From positions 19,417,501 through 19,481,500 of the forward strand of contig NC_061771.1 of the NCBI RefSeq assembly GCF_022458985.1: a stretch of 64,000 bases of DNA. The letters are read 5' to 3'. The position numbers and the translations under genes are program-made. Below, piece by piece: positions 34,860 to 43,892 of this stretch; the first letter of the stretch is position 1; each line of letters begins with the position of its first letter. The stretch comes from Mugil cephalus (Eukaryota > Chordata > Actinopteri > Mugiliformes > Mugilidae). The notes under the pieces were generated by a model. It was not told where the DNA came from, ran no database searches, and saw nothing but the letters and a program-made list of their open reading frames with translations.

Positions 34860-37658
34860 TCAGTCTTCTTTTTAATTACATGCTGCAGGTTCTCACGTGT
34901 TAATATCTTTGTTTTATGGACTTTTCAGTCTTTCTCCTCGTCCCTCTGAAGTTTGATCGTCGGAGTCCAACCACCAGTGGTTTGTCAAACCCTCAGAAAA
35001 TGTGGAACCCACGTAGACCACAACCAAACACGACTTCCAACCTACACATACACACTCAGCCAATATTAAAGCAAACAACTAAAAAGGAACCAAGCCGCCC
35101 GTAATACCAGAGAAGCACGGTAACTAAAAAGGAACCAAGCACAGTATCGTGATAAGATGGGATAATTAGATAAAGGTAAAATGTTATGCTGCAGAAATGT
35201 GTGAGCTTTGTTAGTAAGCCAGACCTATATACACTCACTGGCCACTTCATTAGGTACACAAATAGCTAATCGGTCAATCGCGTGGCTTCAGTTCAATGCA
35301 TTTATGTGTGAGGAGGTCAAGACAACTTACTGAGGTTCAAACCGAGGATCAGAATGAGGAAGAAAGGGGATTTAAGTTGGGTATTTCAGAAACTGCTGAT
35401 CTACTGGGATTTTCACACACGACCATCTCTAGGGTTTACAGAGAATGGTCTGAAAAAGAGAAAATATTGAAGAAGATTACAGTTCACACAGGCTCAACAC
35501 AACTGGACAATAGAAGATTAGAAAAATGTTGCCTAGTCTGACGAGTCTCGATTTCAGCTGTGACATTCAGATGAGATGGGATATTTTCTTGTCACACTTT
35601 GGCCCCTTAGTACAAACTGAGCATGGTTTAAATGCCACAGCCTACCTGAGTATTGTTGCTGACCATGCCCATCCCTTTATGACCACAGTGGACCATCTTC
35701 TGACGGCTACTTCCAGCAGGATAATGCACCACGTCACAAAGCTCATAACATCTCAAACTGGTTTCTTGAACATGACAATGAGTTCAGTGTACTCCAATGG
35801 CTCCACAGTCACCAGATCTCAATCCAATAGACCATCACCTTTGGGATGTGGTGGAACGGGAGATTCTCATCATAGATGTGGAGCCGACAAATCTGCACCA
35901 ACTATGTGATGCTGTCATGTCCTACACCTTGTTGAAAGTATGACATGAAGAATTAAGACAGTTCTGAAGGTAAAAGGGGGTCCAACCATTTACTAGCAAG
36001 GTGTACCTAATAAAGTGGCCCGTGAGTGTATTATCTTGTTACTTGCCAGACTCTGTACACATGTATCATGTTGAATTCACAAAGTCTACACAGAGGGTGA
36101 AGATCACAATCTTCAAAAGAGGATGTGAGACAGACGCAAATATTATATAACAGAAGAAATGAGACCTCTGGAGACAAATCTCCAAAACACAACCTTGTGT
36201 TAAACAATATTGCACTTAATCGACTACACTGTTAAACTGACAGAAGAATCAGACTCGCCCTTCTCTTAAAAGTGCTGTCGGTTAATGACGTTCGTCTCTG
36301 ATCCTGGCAAATACGTAGCCCCCAGAGTCACAGGTCGCAGTAGATGGCTGTTCCCATAATGTTTGCATACTGTTGTTTCTGATCCCACCAGCTCAGTGGA
36401 ACAAAAACAATCCACCAACTGTCCTGGTTGTTGTGACCCACATCAAAATGTGCCACAAGGAGGATGTCGCTCTGTTTCTCTGCACTTCCTCATAAAACAG
36501 GATTAATGATGTGACACAGGGAAACTATTTCACTACAAACTAGTTGTGCCTATCAGAGAAGACGCCCTCCTGTGTAACCGCACGGGCAAGAAATTTCATC
36601 CGTCAGCCGGACGGCCACAGTCATCCAGGTATTTCTCTCATTCACTGTCACGCTTTATAGATACTGTGCTGGACTGTTATGCATTTTAATTTATTATTAT
36701 TATTATTATTTATTGTAGGTTAGAGTTGTGAAGCTTCAAAAGGAAATAAATTTAATATTTATAATGCACTGAAAAGCTAATAATTAAACTAAAGTGAATA
36801 CTATGGTGGGATATAATGATTTATATTGAGTTAATTGCTGTATTTAACAAATTTGAAGTGCACCATAAACATGTTAAAATTAAGATTTTTATTTTTTATT
36901 TTTCTCCCCTTGAAATTCATATATTTGTCTATTTAGACAGAATTAAATGTACATTTATATCATGCATGTAACCTTTTAAAATCTATTAATGCATGAGCTG
37001 GTTTTATTATGTTTTTTTTTATCAGTTTTGATTGTCTGCTTCGCGTACATTATTTTCTTGTGTTTTCTGTGCAACAAATCAAGTAAAATCATTTAAAGTT
37101 TAATTTTTGCAGGAATCTGGCCGCGCAACTAAAAGATACAAATGACATAGTTACTGTATATCCGTGACACACATTTTTTTTTTTTTTTAAACATTTTGAC
37201 TCATTACTGCAGGAAAAAGTGTGATTGCTAAAATTGCATGTTTTTGTTTAATATCCTGGATACGTATAATACATCCTGCAAATAGGATAAAGTTACAGGT
37301 TTGGTAACTTCTGAACTTCAGCAAGTTAATGCATGCTGTTAAAAAAGGCCAGTATTTAAGTAAAACTGAGGCTTTATCGTTTTTACAGTGATGGTTTTAA
37401 GGGTTAAACCAGCATCTGCCTCTTTTGCAATTTTTTTTGTGATGATTAGTGTTGCGGCTCAACAACCACAGCCAGCAATTTTTAGCCTTATGTAACATGT
37501 GGGACAGATTTATGTTTGTTTTTTGTTTTTTTCAATACACTTTAAATATTGACACCAAATTTTATACAGTTGTTCATCCACGTACCACCATTTTGTCAAA
37601 AATGACCAATTGATTTTTCTGTGTGTATGTGTTTTTTTTGTTTTGTTTTTTTTTACAG
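34860..37658. other. Spacer between TMEM131L and TLR2
   Basis: It contains a decayed Tc1-like transposon (35230-36030, separate entry) and then AT-rich sequence rising to the TLR2 acceptor at 37657-37658. A segment ending in CATCCAG|GTATTT at 36629 could be an untranslated first exon of TLR2, but this is conjecture. No other coding exon was found. Confidence 0.55.
35230..36030 (+). mobile_element. Tc1/mariner-type transposon relic with terminal inverted repeats
   Basis: Inverted repeats of 30 bases lie at 35230-35259 and 36001-36030, beginning TACACTCAC and ending TTAGGTACAC, with two mismatches. Between them, a frame at about 35296-35541 has the paired-type helix-turn-helix ISETADLLGFSHTTISRVYR of Tc1 transposases. 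Further right, in shifting frames, come the blocks QQDNAP and WNGR/VVEREI-type remnants of the DDE region. Stops and frame changes show that the transposase is dead. The 801-bp size and intact ends suggest a moderately old insertion. Confidence 0.85.
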
Positions 37659-40124
37659 GAACTCAAGATCAAATCAATGGCTTTTCTCGTGTTTGTCCTG
37701 CTCGTCTTGCAGAGCGTCTCAGTGTGCAGGCCACAGTGTCCCCGCTGTGAACAAACGTCCTGTAACTGCTCGAGACTAAACCTGACGGAAGTCCCTGCTT
37801 CCCCCACGGAGCTCGTCTCCGAACTTGACCTCTCTTTCAACGGACTGGAGGAAATCAAGAACGATGACTTCCTTTCCTACGCCACCCTGAGGTCATTGAT
37901 CATGAGTTACTGCAATATCAGAACGATCCAGAGAAAAGCGTTTGATCCACTGATTCATTTGGAGAAATTGGACCTGTCCTTCAACCAACTGGACACATTG
38001 TCTCCCGGGTGGTTTGAGAACCTGACATCTCTTCAGTATTTAAATCTTCTGGGAAACAAATATACTACACTGGGTGAAGGTGAACTTTTTGAGCCACTAA
38101 AGAAACTGAAGACCCTACATTTGGGTGGACCTTTCTTTCACTCCCTGAATAAAAGTGATTTTTCCAGCCTGTTTCATCTTGAAGACCTGTTTTTGGATGG
38201 AAGGAATCTGAAAGTCTACGCAAATGAAAGTCTGACGACAAAACTTAGTCCAATTAGCCACGTGACACTTGGTCTAAACGATGCGTTTCACAGTGATCCC
38301 TCGCTCGCACAGGCTATACTGTCAGATTTTACACACCCGAACACAATGCTGACATTGAGGGACACATTTTTCTCCTTTGTCGCCCACACGCTCCTACTTA
38401 AAAGCGCCTGCGACAATGGTATTACAGGCATTTACTTTAAAAATGTTACCATGTCATCTATAGCTAGTATAGGGCTTCTGCACGTGGTGTCAAGCTCAGC
38501 TATAACCATGGTAGGAATTGAAGATACACAACTATTAGAGTTCAACTACCTGGAAGGCTGGGAGGAAGATCCAGATGGTGTTGCACTGTTTCTGAACTTC
38601 CTGTCGTCACATTCAGATGGACTCCCCGAAAGCCTGGGACAGCTGGAGGCAGTCATCGTCAAAAACGTTGACATCACCTGGTTCTACCGTTTCCCTTCCC
38701 TCAATTTCCTGTATGTTGTGTTCAAAGTGGTGAGAAGGGTGTCTGTGCTGAACTCCAAGTTGTTTGCCATTCCTTGTGAAACCACCACTGCCATTCTCTC
38801 GAGTCTGGAGTTTCTGGACATCAGCGACAACATTTTGAGCGATCTCGCTCTCAGTGACATGATGTGTGACGGCGCCGGTGTCCTTTTGAATCTGCACACA
38901 GTCAACGTCAGCAGAAACCTGCTGCAGTCATTCAACAGCCATCTTTTCACCAAACTCGACCAGCTTGAGAACATTGACATGAGTGGAAACATGTTTCAAG
39001 ATATGCCCGAGACCTGCGACTGGCCACCGAGTCTCCTGTTCTTAAACCTTTCGTCCAATCATCTAAAGAAGGTGACGGCCTGTCTGCCTACGACCTTGCA
39101 GATCCTTGATCTGTCCGGAAATGACCTGACCGAGTTCACCATCGAGCTGCCCTTTCTCACCGAGTTACACATTTCTGGTAACAGGATAAGAGCTTTGCCA
39201 GATGGACACTTCTACCCTCGCCTTGCCCTCCTCTCCATCCAAAACAACGACTTACGCACGTTCAGCAGTAAGGATGTTCACGATTACAAGACACTGAAGA
39301 GTCTGGAGGCCGGTGCGAGCGCTTACATCTGTTCCTGCGATTTTGTGGCTTTCATGACAAGCGACCCGACGAATCATGGAGTCCTGTTCGAAGATGGCCT
39401 TACTTCCTACATCTGTGGCTCCCCCGACGCAGAGAGGGGAAAGAGCGTAGCAGACGTGAGGTTGTCTGTGTTTGAGTGCCACGCAGTTATAGCTTTTTCT
39501 TTACTCTGCACCGGCATCCTGGTTACGTGTCTGCTCATTTCAGGCCTGTGTTACAAGTTTGGCGTTTTGTGGTACATGAGGATGACCTGGGCCTGGCTGA
39601 GGGCAAAGAGAAAGCCAAAGCTGAAGAAGGGCGTGCTTGAATACGACGCCTTTGTTTCCTACAGCGAAATGGACTCCGGTTGGGTGGAGGCGCACCTGGT
39701 CCCGGCGCTTGAGCGGTCCGAACCGCCCCTCCAACTCTGCCTCCACAAGAGAGACTTTGTTCCCGGAGGGTGGATCCTAGACAACATCATGGATGCCATA
39801 GACAAGAGCCACCGGACACTCTTCATCCTCTCTCAGCATTTCATCAAGAGCGAATGGTGCAAGTACGAGCTGGACTACACCCATTTCAGGCTGTTCGACC
39901 AAAACGACGACACGATTGTGCTGATTCTGCTGGAGCCGGTGGACAAAGCAATCATCCCTAAGAGGTTCTGCAGGCTCCGGAGGATCATGAATTCCAGGAC
40001 GTACCTGGAGTGGCCTGGCGACGAGGACCAGATCCCCGCGTTCTGGGAGAGTTTGCGAACCGCTATTAAGAGACCGGAGACTTTCAATGGAAAACACGCA
40101 AACGGAAATGAGACACAGCTTTGA
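37659..40124 (+). CDS. tlr2: Toll-like receptor 2
   Basis: A single coding exon runs from ATG 37677 to TGA at 40122-40124, about 815 residues. Bases 37659-37676 are 5' UTR after a TTTACAG acceptor, so an upstream untranslated exon exists. I chose ATG 37677 because the signal peptide MAFLVFVLLVLQSVSV starts there; an earlier ATG at 37623 lies before the acceptor. Domains: LRR N-cap (CPRCEQTSCNCSRL), leucine-rich repeats to about residue 540, LRR C-cap with CSCDF, transmembrane helix about 602-625, and TIR domain about 655-800. The TIR carries box 1 YDAFVSYS, box 2/BB loop RDFVPGGW with the key proline, KSEWCKYEL, and box 3 FW. These are characteristic of TLR2 rather than TLR1/6. TLR2 senses bacterial lipoproteins as a heterodimer and signals through TIRAP/MyD88. 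The position next to TMEM131L matches mammals. Confidence 0.95.
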   Translation, partial: ELKIKSMAFLVFVLLVLQSVSVCRPQCPRCEQTSCNCSRLNLTEVPASPTELVSELDLSFNGLEEIKNDDFLSYATLRSLIMSYCNIRTIQRKAFDPLIHLEKLDLSFNQLDTLSPGWFENLTSLQYLNLLGNKYTTLGEGELFEPLKKLKTLHLGGPFFHSLNKSDFSSLFHLEDLFLDGRNLKVYANESLTTKLSPISHVTLGLNDAFHSDPSLAQAILSDFTHPNTMLTLRDTFFSFVAHTLLLKSACDNGITGIYFKNVTMSSIASIGLLHVVSSSAITMVGIEDTQLLEFNYLEGWEEDPDGVALFLNFLSSHSDGLPESLGQLEAVIVKNVDITWFYRFPSLNFLYVVFKVVRRVSVLNSKLFAIPCETTTAILSSLEFLDISDNILSDLALSDMMCDGAGVLLNLHTVNVSRNLLQSFNSHLFTKLDQLENIDMSGNMFQDMPETCDWPPSLLFLNLSSNHLKKVTACLPTTLQILDLSGNDLTEFTIELPFLTELHISGNRIRALPDGHFYPRLALLSIQNNDLRTFSSKDVHDYKTLKSLEAGASAYICSCDFVAFMTSDPTNHGVLFEDGLTSYICGSPDAERGKSVADVRLSVFECHAVIAFSLLCTGILVTCLLISGLCYKFGVLWYMRMTWAWLRAKRKPKLKKGVLEYDAFVSYSEMDSGWVEAHLVPALERSEPPLQLCLHKRDFVPGGWILDNIMDAIDKSHRTLFILSQHFIKSEWCKYELDYTHFRLFDQNDDTIVLILLEPVDKAIIPKRFCRLRRIMNSRTYLEWPGDEDQIPAFWESLRTAIKRPETFNGKHANGNETQL

Positions 40125-40605
40125 ACGCTTTTGGGTTTCTTCTTGATTCGTGAGCCACGTATTGAAGTAATATGTTTTTCCTGCAGCATTTACATTAGCC
40201 TCAGGTAGATAGCAGTAGTAGTAGTAGTAGTATGCTAAGTCATGAGAATCAAGTGTAAATATTAAGAATCAAAATGTGAAGTCGACAAAGTTTGGTTGAC
40301 ATCCCTATTTTTTTGTTGTTCTTTTTTAAAATTTTATGTCTGTACAAGATGATTCGAGATACGTGCTCTTTCTGCTTTTGACTAAATCTAGAAATGTTCA
40401 TTTCTCACCGTGTCAAAATAGCTTGTCACCATCACCTACAATTTAAAGCTTAAATACGCTGTAGACAAACATCTAACCTGCGATGTGTGATTAATTGATT
40501 TATTTCAGATATTCTCGCATTTTAACTGATCATTAGTTTACATATAAACACACAAACCTGATTGCTCATGTCTGAAACGTGCTTTAAGTTTGATGGATCG
40601 AACAA

Positions 40606-40611
40606 AATAAA
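40606..40611 (+). terminator. TLR2 polyadenylation signal
   Basis: AATAAA 482 bases after the TLR2 stop, with a GT-rich stretch (GTGTGGGTGTGTTTGGTGTG) starting 20 bases downstream. This gives a conventional 3' end. Confidence 0.7.
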
Positions 40612-40803
40612 TGCATTAGAAAGTTTCTGCGTGTGGGTGTGTTTGGTGTGTGTCCATGTGCTTGTGTGCCTAAAAGCGTGTGTAATTCATTGTCAGGCTC
40701 TTGAGAGCTGACATATTGTCGCTATTGATCTTTAGTCCTAGAATCAACACAGAAGCCTGGATACTGATGACAGTCAGGCCACGGGAGTTAGGATGTCCTG
40801 ATA

Positions 40804-40830
40804 ACACACACACACACACACACACACACA
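40804..40830. repeat. (CA)n microsatellite
   Basis: About thirteen CA units in the spacer downstream of TLR2. Confidence 0.95.
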
Positions 40831-41385
40831 AATGTTAATGCTACGCCGACATGTGTACAGTGTTACAGATGCCTGTAAAAAATGTCAGATCTGGCGGCGC
40901 AGGATTTAATCAGTAAGACTGAAAGTTGTCAGATAAGTGTTTCATGACCTGAATCACTTCCATGTTATATGTAGAGAACACACTATTAGTTGGCTTCATT
41001 CTACATGTTCTCATCACTTTATATCCCAAAAAACATTGTGAACCTCCAAATACCATCCACGCTTATTCAAGATTAAGTTCCTCTGTGTGAGGACAGGTTG
41101 TTACAGCATATTTCCTCAGAGAATTAAAGGATTTGCCTTGAGGTTTTCTTTGCACCGATCATACAGTAGGTGAGGCTTGTTTTGAAAGGTTATATTCATT
41201 TATCTGGGTTTGTACGGCTGAAAGAGGAAGTGTTACCAAAAAGCACGGTTCCTTCTTTCTTTTTTGAGAGATTATTTTTAAACATTAGTCAATGTTATTT
41301 CTGTCTTTAGAAAAAATGGTATTATTCAACATGTTCGAAGACCTACTGTGAGTTTGTTAAGAGAATTATAACTAACAGAAAAGTG

Positions 41386-41388
<3 letters not shown>

Positions 41389-41425
<37 letters not shown>

Positions 41426-41435
41426 TGTGTGTGTC
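41389..41435. repeat. (TG)n microsatellite
   Basis: About 23 TG units with one TC interruption. It is the longest dinucleotide tract in the window and lies 165 bases before the minisatellite. Confidence 0.95.
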
Positions 41436-41590
41436 AGTAAAACTAGGATGACTGATTTGGACATGAAGACAAAAACCCTGACATCACATCACCTGATACA
41501 GAAACCAAGTGCATGTCATAAAATTAATTGAGTCAATTAGATGAGAAGTTATTCTTTAGGACTGGGTGGAAACATGGGTGCCTTCAACCT

Positions 41591-42016
41591 GTGTGGGGAG
41601 ATGAGATGGTTAACGATGGCGTGTTGCTTTCAGGACCCATCAGGTGTGTGGGAGATGAGATGGTTAACGATGGCGTGTTGCTTTCAGGACCCATCAGATG
41701 TGTGGGAGATGAGATGGTTAACGATGGCGTGTTGCTTTCAGGTCCCATCAGATGTGTGGGAGATGAGATGGTTAACGATGGCGTGTTGCTTTCAGGACCC
41801 ATCAGGTGTGTGGGAGATGAGATGGTTAACGATGGCGTGTTGCTTTCAGGACCCATCAGGTGTGTGGGAGATGAGATGGTTAACGATGGCGTGTTGCTTT
41901 CAGGACCCATCAGGTGTGTGGGAGATGAGATGGTTAACGATGGCGGTTGCTTTAGGTCTCTCAGGTGTGTGGAGATGGAGGTTAACGTGTGTGTTGCTTT
42001 AGGACATCAGGTGTTG
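41591..42016. repeat. 54-bp tandem minisatellite, seven units plus a degenerate tail
   Basis: The motif ATGAGATGGTTAACGATGG recurs at 41601, 41655, 41709, 41763, 41817, 41871 and 41925, an exact 54-base period. Units are almost identical: single changes such as GGACCC/GGTCCC and CAGGTG/CAGATG distinguish some of them. The tail from 41941 is shortened and diverged. Since 54 is divisible by three, frames stay open on both strands, which produces long repetitive false proteins. Recent array expansion is the simplest reading. Confidence 0.97.
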
Positions 42017-42404
42017 TGAGGGTGGTTTGGAAAATTCTGTTGTTAATTTAGTTTGAAACATATATCTGTAGCCTATTTTCAGTGTTTATTTCTACACCTG
42101 GAAGCTGAAGATTATTGAGACAGACTGTTGCTGGCTTTAAACTTTAAAAACAAAAAACAAGTGTCACGTTTTTGAGGAGAGCGTCTGACCACCAGCGCGG
42201 TGGTCTCATGTCTGCGCAGAGTGTTCCCCTTTAGAAGTCAAAACAGCATGTGATTTGATTTCATGCTCTTTTGTCCTTTAACTAGTCTGATAACAGGGAC
42301 GGAAAAAAGCAATGATGTGTTTGTGTGTGCGTGCGTGTGTGTAACCACTCTCCATCATCCCCTAGCAGAGCATCCATTAGCCTCAGACCCCCTCCCCAGT
42401 TGCC

Positions 42405-42545
42405 CAGTGATAAAGTAAACAAGGTGTGTTTGACCAACCCGGCGCGCAAATATTTGTACTGGAAGCTGCCTCATCCGACACGAGACACACGTCTACAGCC
42501 CTGCGCTGCGGTATATATACGGTGGCAATCCCGATGAACCGCTAT
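42405..42545 (+). promoter_or_regulatory. PERCC1 core promoter with TATA box
   Basis: A consensus TATATATA lies at 42512-42519, about 255 bases before the ATG. Upstream, 42405-42425 contains GATAA then AAGTAAACAAGG, a good FOXA-type core next to a GATA core. Both factor classes drive gut endoderm genes, which fits the known role of PERCC1. Transcription would start near 42540-42545. This is motif reading only. Confidence 0.5.
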
Positions 42546-43635
42546 CATATATGCACACGCACGCACAGAAACGTCGACCCGTCAGTGCCCGACCTCTCCA
42601 CCTGGATACAGACTGAAGGTAACTGAATCCGGAAGCTCATTTTCACACCACAAGCCAATTCAATTTATTGATTCAGAACTGTTTTGTTTTTGTTTTTTTA
42701 GCTGTTTTGCAGTTTCATACTCTTTCTCCTTCTGTATTAGGTCTCAAACAGGTTTGTAAACCAAGATGGCTGCGGGCGTCATCAGAAACTTCCTCATCCA
42801 GTCCCCGGCTCCGTCCTACTTCCCCATGATTTTCCAGAACTCTCCATGCAAGGAACACGAAGACGAGACGCTGCAGGAAGAGCTAAAAGTGAGAGAAGAC
42901 GAAGAAGAGGAGGAGGACGAAGAGTCTGAAGCTCAGGAGGAGGAGGAGGAGGAGGAGGAAGAGGAAGAAGAGGAAGAGGAAGAAGAGGAGGAGGAATGTT
43001 TAGAGGAGGTTTTCTTGAACCCTGCTCACTGCTCTCTGGACGTGACCAAGCAGCTGCTGAGGTTCGCAGACCTGATCAGTCGAGACGTCCAGCGGTACTT
43101 TGGCCGATCCTGCGGCGACCAAGAAGCGTGCGACATCTACAGCGACTCCGTCTCCATCACGACCAGCGGGCGTTTGCGTTACTACGACGACCTGCTGAGG
43201 ATAGCGAGAGCGGGAAGCCCAGAGGAGCAAGAGAACATCTTGGCAACTGGCGCCGATGGTCCAGGGGCCCTCGTCGCCAAGGGCAACAGCGGCCTGGGCC
43301 CCCTGGCCGAACTATTCGACCTCAGGGGCCCGAGTCACGGCCCGGGGCAGCCGATGATCAAGCGACACCTCCCGCTCAGTTTCTGGACCGAGCCGGTGCC
43401 CTGCTGCTCCCTGGTCACTTTTGTCAACGCGCCCGACGTCTCGCACGCAAACGGCGGCGCGCCTTCGCAGGAGGCGACGGACGCTCACGCAAACCTGCAC
43501 TACAACCCGCTCCCGCACCTAAGCGCGCACGCGCTGGACGGCACCCAGCCAGACTTCAGCGACCTGCTGGCCAACTGGGACCCCAACCCTGAGCTCGCTC
43601 ACGCGCTGACGGACAACACACACATGCAGCATTAG
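42545..43635 (+). CDS. percc1: PERCC1 (proline- and glutamate-rich protein with coiled coil 1)
   Basis: The coding exon 42766-43635 gives 289 residues. A 5' UTR intron is likely: donor GACTGAAG|GTAACT at 42618, acceptor TGTATTAG at 42740. The start MAAGVIR matches the family N-terminus as I recall it. A glutamate tract spans about residues 45-78. Then come the conserved blocks LLRFADLISRDVQRYFGR (about 98-115), CDIYSD, YYDDLLRIAR, LGPLAELFD, LPLSFWTEP and, near the end, PDFSDLLANW. PERCC1 is a vertebrate protein of unknown biochemistry needed for gut enteroendocrine cells. In humans, loss of its regulatory region causes congenital diarrhoea. No signal peptide or membrane helix is seen. Identification rests on remembered motifs, so a database search is the decisive check. 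Confidence 0.8.
42896..42998 (+). repeat. GAG/GAA codon repeat inside PERCC1
   Basis: A nearly pure run of GAG and GAA codons encodes the acidic stretch of about 33 residues, interrupted by a few Asp, Ser and Ala codons. It is purine-only on the + strand over long stretches and likely length-variable. Confidence 0.9.
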
Positions 43636-43886
43636 GCCGACGCCTCGGTGGGCGTGAAGAGCTTTGACACAAGCAAAGGAAAACCTGCCGCACCTACCAG
43701 TGTGTTGTTTTCACTAAAGCAGAGACAAACGTTGTGTCACCAGCTTGCGACTGCCGTTCAGTTTGTGAAGCTCAGGATCTGATCTCTCAGAGACACACTG
43801 CTGGTCCAGTTGTCATCAGTCTGCAGATGCGCACACTGCTTAAATTTAGCGAGTCTCTTCTTGTCCACGTTGTCTTTGAAGTTGAG

Positions 43887-43892
43887 AATAAA
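43887..43892 (+). terminator. PERCC1 polyadenylation signal
   Basis: AATAAA 252 bases after the stop, in a GAGAATAAATG context, with T-rich/GT sequence downstream (43915-43960). Confidence 0.65.

Larger units (their letters stand above)
40612..42500. other. Spacer between TLR2 and PERCC1
   Basis: No gene. The spacer is dominated by (CA)n, (TG)n and a 54-bp minisatellite (separate entries). It probably contains the junction between two ancestral synteny blocks. Confidence 0.6.

Noticed and set aside
41591-42016. Regular tandem repeat that could be mistaken for a CRISPR array
   Set aside because: Units are contiguous and nearly identical, with no unique spacers; the genome is vertebrate.
41528-42019. 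Repetitive 150-160 residue frames on both strands
   Set aside because: They exist only because the minisatellite period is a multiple of three; no conserved protein, start context or splice evidence.
42996-43592. 198-residue alternative frame inside PERCC1
   Set aside because: GC-rich shadow of the real frame; Arg/Pro-rich composition, while the PERCC1 frame carries family motifs.
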